Assembly (NCBI GenBank): GCA_037447655.1
Contig: JBBHKE010000230.1
Coordinates: 1-64,000 of the forward strand
Source of the DNA: Zygnema cylindricum
Taxonomy: Eukaryota; Streptophyta; Zygnematophyceae; Zygnematales; Zygnemataceae
Direction of reading: 5' to 3'
Length of the DNA stretch: 64,000 nucleotides
Part shown: positions 56,471 to 64,000 of the stretch, piece after piece
Position numbering within the stretch: position 1 is the first letter of the stretch
Layout of the letters: every line of letters begins with the position of its first letter
Notes under the pieces: generated by a model
The model's database searches: none
Told to the model about the DNA's origin: nothing
The model's input: the letters and a program-made list of their open reading frames with translations, nothing else
Translations under genes and position numbers: made by a program

Positions 56471-58965
56471 GTGGTGCTAGTTGAAAGAGGGTTAGTCAAA
56501 AACTACCTAGAGGCTTCCTAAATTTTGTAGCCCAAATGTGGGACACAGAATTGCAGGTTATGGGCCCACCCTCTAGGGTACCCATCTTCAACGGATTTGG
56601 GTTCATTTATGGGGAAGCCATGATGACAAGGGTTTTGTGTGAAAAACGATATTGGGGTATTGTTAGTGGACAAGTGAAACGTCCATCTCAGGGAATCCCA
56701 CCAAGGTTTAGTGGAGTAAGATTTTTTGCAGTAGTATCTACCCCAACGGAAGAGGCAGACGATGGAGACAACACCGTGTACGAAAAAGGGAAAAGTAAGG
56801 AGACACCTCTCACTCCTATCGCCACGGCATCCGAAGCGGTAGCTGTAAAGACCGAGGAAAACGACATTCAAACGTTGGAATACACAAACATGGCTGCCTA
56901 GCATTTCATTCTGAGGCACCTTACTCAAGCTTTGACAACCTCCCACCTTCACATTCTCAAGGCCAAGGAGTTGTGGGAGAATTTAGTGGAGATCTTTAGA
57001 GCCGGTACCATTCAAGAGCTCCAGTTGGCCGAGGAAAGGTTAGGGGAGTATACTTTCAAATGGGGGAAAATGTTAGACTACTGTAGTGATCTCTCTTGTT
57101 TGTATATAGAGAAGGAGAGTGCCGGATGGACTGGTACAATGAAGATGAGAGTCAACACCCTCATCATGAAGTTGCGTGATGAGTTTGAAAACAAAGTGTA
57201 CCAAGTGCAGGAAATGGATGACAGCTCTTGGAAATGGAATTTAGTGGTTTGGATGATACTTGTGCAAGACATCACTATTAAGATTCGCATAGGAGGAAAG
57301 AGCATTCAAGCTCTAGCTGCCGGAACAGACCAGTGGGGGAAGAATCCGAGGAAGCCGTACAACAACTTCAAAGGAGATCTGTCTGGAGGACCAAGGCCCC
57401 AAGGAGTCTTTGTCATTTTTGCAAAAAACCTGGACACTTTATAGGGGAGTATACCAAGCTGGCAGAGCTGAAGCTCCAAAAGAACCGTGGAGAGGGTGCT
57501 TCCAAAGGGAAAAAAAAAGCACTTATGGTCACATTAGTGAAAAGAGAGATTGAGGAGGACGAGTCCTCTAAGGAGGAGGACGAGTCCTCTAAGGAGGAGG
57601 ACGAGGAGCTCCTTTTTGATGAGAACCTGGAGGAGAAGGAGATCCCTCGGAAACAGAAGTGTGCCTTTAGAGCCATTCAAGAGGCCCCACAAGAAGGGTG
57701 GATCATCGACTCAGGTGCGTCTATGAATATGTGTCGTGACTGGCACCTCTTTACCAAACTAAGAAAGACCCATACTTTAGAGATAGAGTATGGGGATGGG
57801 AGAATAGTTACTTCAGATCTAGTGGGCTTGGTAGATCTGAAAGTCTTAGCAAAGGGTAAGACTTCTATACTCACCTTCTGAGATGTACTCTACATTCCTG
57901 AGCTAAGCAAAAATCTTGTCTCTACTTCTGTATTAGATGATAAGGAATTTGATACTTTGATTAGAAAGGGAGTCTTTACAGCTAAGTATGGGGAAGAAGT
58001 CTACTTCATAGCAGGTAAGCGTAGCCAATAAATTTTTAGGCTTAACATGAGTAATGAAAAGAAGAGTGCTTATTATGTTGGTTTCCCAATCTTGATGATT
58101 TGGCATAAGCGGTTGGGGCATGTGCATTTTGATAGGTTGAGGGAAATAAAGAGGCTTGGTGTAGTAGAAGATATTCAGTTTGCGGATAATTAAATGGTGA
58201 ATGATTGTAGTGGCTGTGCCTAAGGTAAGGCTCACAGACTCCCTTTTCCAAAAACTGCCACATATAAAGGTGAGAAAGTTCTAGATGTGGTCCACACAGA
58301 TATTTAAGGACCAGCAAAGGTACCTTCGGTAGGAGGTAAGAGGTTTATGATGACAATAACTGATGACTGGTCTAGATACTCTAGAGTCTACTTCCTAAAA
58401 ACAAAGTCTCAACACCAACCACTTTTAAAGAATATAAAGCATGGAGTGAGAAGTTGCATGCAACCCCCATTAAAAGAATAAGGAGTGATAATAGGGGAGA
58501 GTATACCTCTAACCAGTTTGAGGAATACTTGAGGGATGAGGAAGTTCAACATTAAAAAATGTACCGTATAATCCAGAACAAAGTAGGGTAGTTGAGAGGT
58601 TGAATCGGACTCTAAGAGATAGCGTATGTAGTATGTTGACGGACAAGAGGATAAGAAAAAGGTTTTGGGCAGAAGCCATGAATTGTGCTAACTACATTAA
58701 GAATAGAGTCATTACCTCAGCCGTGAAAGGAATGACACCTCACGAGAGATTGGTTGGAAGGACACCATATATTTCTCACCTGAAAGTATTCGGTAGTCAA
58801 GTTTACAGTCTTAATACTGATAGAAAAAACTGGAAACTAGATGCTAAGGGAAAACCTAGATGCTTCGTGGGATATGATGAGGATGTCAAAGGATATAGAG
58901 TCTATGACTTAGCAAAACAAGATATAATTTTGGTAAAACACCTACTTGTTGTAATTCGGTGACCT
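56471..58965 (+). pseudogene. Copia gag-pol remnant, truncated before reverse transcriptase
   Basis: Gag begins at ATG 56536 (MWDTELQ) with the copia MG..SR.PIFNG block. It has a nonsense codon near 56899 and a frameshift between about 57333 and 57444. The zinc knuckle CHFCKKPGHFIGEY lacks its last Cys. Protease shows DSGA (near 57708). The Gag-pre-integrase (WHKRLGH) and integrase core follow with several stops. The integrase C-terminal segment is open at 58600-58962, with FWAEAMNCANYIKNR and GYDEDVKGYRVYD. No RT or RNase H follows: the element stops where the reverse LTR begins. Confidence 0.88.
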
Positions 58966-59044
58966 CCATTGGTACACAGAATATCCAGCTTATATTAAGC
59001 CTCTAAGATAATACATACACTTTTGACTTTGGCAATAAATAGTT

Positions 59045-59922
59045 CCCACCCTGAGAAACAAATACCCTGACCGACTACACCCATGTGTAGCGTGGACTCC
59101 CCTGAGTCCGCAGCAAAAAGAATCACTGAAATTGCTCACTTGATCATTAAGTTATGGCTGACCAAAGTTGGTCCATAAATACAAGTGCTCTCTGGGAGAG
59201 AGGCTGAAAAACCAAAAATATTCTAAGTCCTAAGCTACCTCTCTAAACCTATTACTAGGGTACTCAACCAATCACATGACTGTAAAGTACAAGAAGGTAT
59301 AGGTACCGCTGTACTTCTTGTACGACCACAGTACGACATGGCCGTTCCGCAGACGCGTGTCATCCCGTAGCTGTAGCTGCTCCTCCCGCGATATCCGCTG
59401 TCCAACCATGTATTGACACGTGTCATCCACCGACATCTGGTCTGCAAATCGCTAAACTGCCACTCCGGCATTCCGGCTCCATTGTGAGCCGTTCGATCTG
59501 ATCTGGACATTTGATTTCGTCCGTTGAAGTTAAATGTCGATTCGTATATTTTTTGCGGTCCCGATTTCGTGCGGACCGGTATATTTCCATGTTCAAGTTG
59601 TACCGTGATTAGTTAAATAGAATAGTCTGCGCCATTCATCTTTAAAAAAAATTCGTAACATATATGCGTATCGCTTTCTACAAGACCTACCGGATAAGGC
59701 GGACGGCTAATCCGTACGGCGGTCATCCGGAGGTCACCGGATTAAATCCTATAAGTGTCAGCCTATATCTCGCAAAAAAACTATACTGTCATCTGCATGT
59801 TTCCTTCGCTCTTTAGCTGTAAGAGGCAGCCATAGGTGCCTGCAAGTCCTCAATGACTACGACAAGTATGAGGGCTGCAGTAAGGCCAAAAGAAAGACTA
59901 CAAAATACCTTTCTTTTCAACA
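59045..59922 (-). mobile_element. 3' LTR of reverse copia fragment (about 878 bp)
   Basis: The minus strand shows a polypurine tract (AAAATAAGGGGAG) then TGTTGAAAAG at 59922. The LTR shares GGAGTCC, TTTTTGCTG and CAGTGATTC blocks with the other two but is much diverged. Its far end near 59045 is placed by alignment and is approximate. Confidence 0.65.
59681..59760 (+). other. tRNA-like segment inside third LTR (antisense to LTR)
   Basis: GACCTACCGGATAAGGCG closely resembles a plant tRNA D-arm (GGATAAGGC). GACGGCTAATCCG follows, then a B-box-like GGATTAAATCC at 59739-59749. Orientation relative to the LTR matches the other two. Confidence 0.5.
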
Positions 59923-59935
59923 CTCCCCTTATTTT

Positions 59936-60724
59936 CTAGTCCATCTTTTGCTCCACACACTTCTTTCTACAAAATATCAATTTAGGAGATGGAACTGGTT
60001 TAGTCATCATATCTGCTACCATCTCACCATCTGGTCTATATTCCAAACTAATGATTTTATCCTCAACTTTCTCCCTCACAAAGCTCAAACGAATATTTAT
60101 ATGCTTTGCTTTAAAGTGATGTTTAGGGTTTGTTGCAATTCCAATCGCAACTTCATCGTCACAAAATATCTTTTGCACTGTATTTTTCATATATCCCAAT
60201 TCTTGAAGCAAAGATTTTACCCACATCAATTCTTTCACAGCCGAACAAGAGGCCATATACTTAGCCTCCATGGTGGACTAATCAATCACCTTTTGTTGCT
60301 TGCTGCTCCAACAGCATGCCCCATTCCCAACATACAACACATACCCAGAAGTACACCTTCTCATTGGAGCATCCCCATAACTGGCATCACTATAAGTAGT
60401 GATGTTAGTATTATCCCCTCCCAAATGCAACCACAAATCTCTTGTTCATATCAAGTACCGCATGACCCTTTTGGCCAGTTCCCAATCTTTTTTTCTAGGA
60501 TCATTCAGACTCCTACTTAACACCCCCACAGTTGCTGCTATATCAGGACGAGTACAGTTCATAAAATAGATCAAACTACCGACAACTTGTCTATACGGAA
60601 TAGTTTGCGTGAACTTACTGTTGTTCTTTGGTCTAAAATAGACCGCAAAAGCCACCCAAACTATCATGCAAAAAGCTAAGCAAAAAATAGGTCGACGAAC
60701 AATCATTTGAAATGCATCCTCCAT
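59936..60724 (-). pseudogene. Copia reverse transcriptase end and RNase H, two nonsense codons
   Basis: One frame from 60724 to 59936 carries YRQVVGSLIYFMNCTRPDIA (RT C-terminus), YSDASYGD and TSGYVLY (RNase H), MEAKYMASCSAVKELMWVKS, and ends CVEQKMD before the polypurine tract. TGA after RYLI (near 60446) and TAG near 60274 interrupt it. Sequence upstream of about 60724 does not continue the pol frame. Confidence 0.88.
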
Positions 60725-61707
60725 TTTGTTGTAATTTATAAATCTTTATTTCAGTCAATAGGGGTAAAAATAACTTAGGATATTTTTTCTAGTAGTCTAC
60801 TATAAGACTTACCTTAATTAGTGTTACAGTAGCGAGAGGTACAGTAGAGCGTATCGTACTGTATCGTACTTTTGCAGGGACACGTGTCGGCGAAATAACG
60901 TATGCAGGTTTTTGGAGCAGCGCCGACAATCAGCCATACGCGTCAAAAAGTTGACGACGCGATTCACATGATCGGACGAACAGGATTTGTCCCGAGTATT
61001 CCGGAAACATATGGTACATCTCGACGGTACCATCGTCGATCGAATTCGTTCCAACGGACGCGATTCACCTGGGACCACAAGCGCGATTCACGAGGGACCA
61101 CAAGCGTGATTCGCGTGGGACCACAAGTGACGAAGCACTCAAGTGCTTCGTACTACATGACCACAGTAGGCTGGACTTTTGCGGTCACCGCTGACTAAGC
61201 ATTTGGAACGTTTTGTGTACGGTTAGAACGTTTTGTGTACGATTCAATTTCTGTAAATATCTGAATAACATTAGTTTGTAGTTTAGTGTGATAAAAAAAT
61301 AGTGTTCCGCTAATCAAGTTTTAGAAATAGTAATTAGGTTTTTAAAGTACAGTAACGTACAGGTAGGATGCTTTGTCGTTAGTCAGGATAATAACCGTAG
61401 TAACGGTTACCCAAATTAGTGTAGATCAGTAGATACACACTGTGAGTATATAACTTAGAACTTAGACAATTTTGTAGTATCCAGTTTTGGGAATATGATT
61501 TTCTAAGGGCAGTTTTTGGGAAACTTCTAGTCATCATATCTTATGGTTTACTGGGTCATTTTGGCTGCAATTTTGGGAATTGTCAGTTTGCTGTATTGTG
61601 TAACACTGTGACAAATTTGAAGCATATTGGGTTTCTGAGTCATATTTTGTGTCAGATCTAAGTTGGCTGTTGAATAGGTACTTTGATAGTTTCTGCTGTT
61701 TTTTTTC
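60725..61707. other. Probable 5' LTR and leader of forward copia element
   Basis: Lies directly upstream of an otherwise well-preserved copia ORF, so should contain its LTR and PBS. Boundaries cannot be set because the 3' LTR is outside the window. CACAAG followed by CGATTCACG-type 17-bp units repeat near 61056-61125. Confidence 0.45.
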
Positions 61708-64000
61708 ATGTCTACTTCCACTACTACTGCTGGTTCACTGCCTGCAACGGTGGTTGTAGAACAACAGGTTATGGGCCTTTCATCAAGGATTCCTATCTTC
61801 AATGGCCAAAAGTATGCTTACTGGGCGGCGATGGTTGAATCGTCGTTTGAAACGGCTGATTTATTGGAGGTCTTGGATGGCTCCCTTGATGAAACAGATC
61901 CAACTTGGGCGAAGAAGAATTCAATGGCGAGGAACAATCTAATCCTTTGTATTTCAGAAAATTTGGTCATGTCTCGCCTGAAAATGAAGAAGGCGAGGGA
62001 GATTTGGACGTCTCTCAAATCCGCTTTTGAGAAAGCAAATGTTCAAGAGGAGCTTTTGGTGGCTGGAAAGATTTGGGGATACAAATACACGGGGGGATCT
62101 ATGGTAGAGTATTGTGACAATTTTCGTGCGCTCATTGATGCTCACTCTTCTGCTGGGGGGTCATTTCCTGAGTTTCAGCAGGCAGCTTTGCTTATTAGAG
62201 GTCTCCCTAGTAGCATGAAGGGTGTGTCTAACCAATTAAAGAGTCATGATAAAGCTAGCTGGTCATTTCAGTTAGCATATAATCTTATATTGGAGGAAGA
62301 AACAAATACTAAACTCCTTGAGGGAGAAGGAAAAGTTGAAGCATTTGCAACAGACTTTGACAAAAGAAATCAGTTTAATCAGAATAGGAATCAGTTTAAC
62401 CAGAATCAGAATCAGTTTAATCAGAGGCAGAATAGGCCATCTACTACTACTTGTTTCTATTGTTCTGAGAAGGGTCACGGATACAGGTACTGTCCTAAAT
62501 TAAAGAAGGCTAATGAGACAGGTTTATACAGGCCAGGTTGGCAACAGAGCCAGTATCACAGAGGCTTTTCTGGAAATCCTTCACGTGGAAATGCTCTCTT
62601 TTCAGCTTCTGCAACTGATGCAGATGAGTCACTAAGCTTCAATGAGCAAGAGGAGGCGGAGTTATTTGCTATGGCGGCTGCCATGGAGGGACCAAAGGAT
62701 GCAAGATGGATCATGGACACGGGAGCGTCTGCCCATATGTGTTGGAACAAAGCGGCTTTTACGAATCTGCAGCAAACATCTCCAAGGAGTATCTACTATG
62801 CTTGTGGCATGAGTGTTCAAACCTCAGCTCAGGGTGATGTATCTTTGATGGTAGATGTGGGGGGGAAGTCGGTAGAAAGAACCCTTCACAATGTTTTGTA
62901 TGTTCCAGACTTTAAGAAAAATCTATTTTCTACGTCATTAGTGGAGAGCAAAGGATTTGAGGTTGTTCTGAAAGGAGGAAGACAGGTTGTTAGCAAGAAA
63001 GGGAAAGTAGCAGTAACAGGGACTAGAGATGCTAGCAAAATGTACCGGATGGACATGGCGGAATATAAAGAAAATGATGTTCTCTACTCCAGTGTACAAT
63101 CTGACAATGAGTTGTGGCATAAAAGATTAGGACATATGAACTATGATAGTCTTAAGAAAATGGAAAGTCGAGGGAGTTTCTCTCAGTTCTCATCCTATAA
63201 AATCATGTGATGGTTGCTCACTTGGCAAGATTCACAAATTGCCACTTCCACAGGAAACGGACCACAGATCGGAGAAAGTTCTACAACTAATACACTCTGA
63301 TGTTCTCGGTCCTTCACAAGTGGCTTCAGCTGGAGGCGTCCACTATATGGTTACATTCACAGATGACTACTCGAGGTACACTAAAGTATACTTCATGCAA
63401 CATAAGAGTGAAGTGTTCACTCACTTCAAACATTACAAAGCGTGGGCGGAAAAGCTTCATGGATTTCCAATCTTGGCGTTGAGATCGGACAATGGGGGAG
63501 AATACACATCAAAGGAATTCGAAGATTTCCTCACTCGAGAAGGTATTTGTCACAATCTTACTGTTCCTTACACACCAGAACAGAATGGTGTTTCTGAAAG
63601 ATTAAATAGAATGGTGACAGAGAGTGCTAGGTCCATGCTTGCAGATAAAGGGCTAGATTTGAAATTCTGGGCTGAAGCACTAAACTGTGCTGTTTATATT
63701 AAGAATAGAATTGCTTCTAGATCTGTTAGCACCACACCTTATGAGCTTTGGACAGGAAGGAAACCTGATGTTAGCCACTTTAAAATCTTTGGCAGCAAGT
63801 GTTTTATTCTAGATACTTCACAGGATAGATGGAAAATGGAGCCTAAGGGCTTACCAGGAATTTTTATGGGGTATGATGATAACGCAAAAGGATATAGGGT
63901 TTTTGTATTTGAGAAACAGAAAGTAATTATTTCTAGAAATATCCAGATTAAAGATGAACAGGATTCGGTTGATCTTTTTAAGGTGCCAGATCAACCGGCG
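61708..64000 (+). pseudogene. Ty1/copia gag-pol, runs off window; one frameshift
   Basis: ATG 61708 opens 500 codons: Gag with GLSSRIPIFNGQKY, QN-rich NQFNQ repeats (about 221-240), zinc knuckle C-x2-C-x4-H-x4-C (249-262), protease DTGA (337-340), and Gag-pre-integrase HKRLGHMNYD. At 63172-63174 the frame shifts by one base in a GGG run and stops at 63210. The other frame stays open from there to the window end: CDGCSLGK zinc pair, integrase D (DDYSRYTK), D (RSDNGGEY), E (EQNGVSERLN), and FWAEALNCAVYIKNR. RT and RNase H lie beyond the window. The long open frames indicate recent activity. It may be one indel away from coding, or the shift could be a sequencing error. Confidence 0.9.

Overview
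The window looks like nuclear DNA from a streptophyte (land plant or charophyte alga). It holds an expansin, a chloroplast-targeted 'lumen common family' TPR protein, a MOS2/GPKOW G-patch/KOW protein, an SLX9-like ribosome-biogenesis protein, a plant-type endonuclease/exonuclease/phosphatase-fold protein, a DUF819 plastid membrane protein and Ty1/copia retroelements. Genes are sparse (seven host loci in 64 kb), introns are mostly a few hundred to about 1,700 bases, and non-coding DNA is AT-rich with many microsatellites and minisatellites. I cannot name the species.

Layout. 1-8 kb: a seven-exon EEP-fold gene (+), containing what looks like a U12-type AT-AC intron, convergent with a single-exon expansin (-). 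8-14 kb: no confident gene; GA and CT tracts and MITE copies. 14.9-17.9 kb: the N-terminal part of a DUF819 gene (-), with a 33-bp minisatellite and telomere-like DNA in its intron and a 19-bp minisatellite just upstream. 17.9-21.5 kb: MITEs only. 21.6-23.4 kb: intronless MOS2-like gene (-). 28-32.3 kb: SLX9-like gene (+) whose first coding exon is only the ATG. 34.5-39.4 kb: seven-exon chloroplast TPR gene (-). 42.5-49.7 kb: seven-exon condensation-domain/PapA5-like acyltransferase (-) with a degenerate HHxxxDG motif. 50-64 kb: a transposon-dominated block with two Harbinger/Tourist-like elements, tandem arrays, three LTR regions of one copia group plus a more distant relative, a decayed copia body, and the 5' part of a better-preserved copia element that runs off the window.

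The host genes do not form a pathway; they are independent housekeeping, plastid and cell-wall loci. What ties the window together is its repeats. A roughly 200-bp MITE family (termini CACCGCGAATCGYTATTAG, usually flanked by TA) occurs about ten times. The copia-type LTRs carry a tRNA-like segment always antisense to the LTR. I rebuilt the multi-exon models by hand from splice signals, reading phase and family resemblance. Five are complete and phase-consistent from start to stop (EEP fold, SLX9-like, TPR, acyltransferase, and intronless MOS2); DUF819 is partial.
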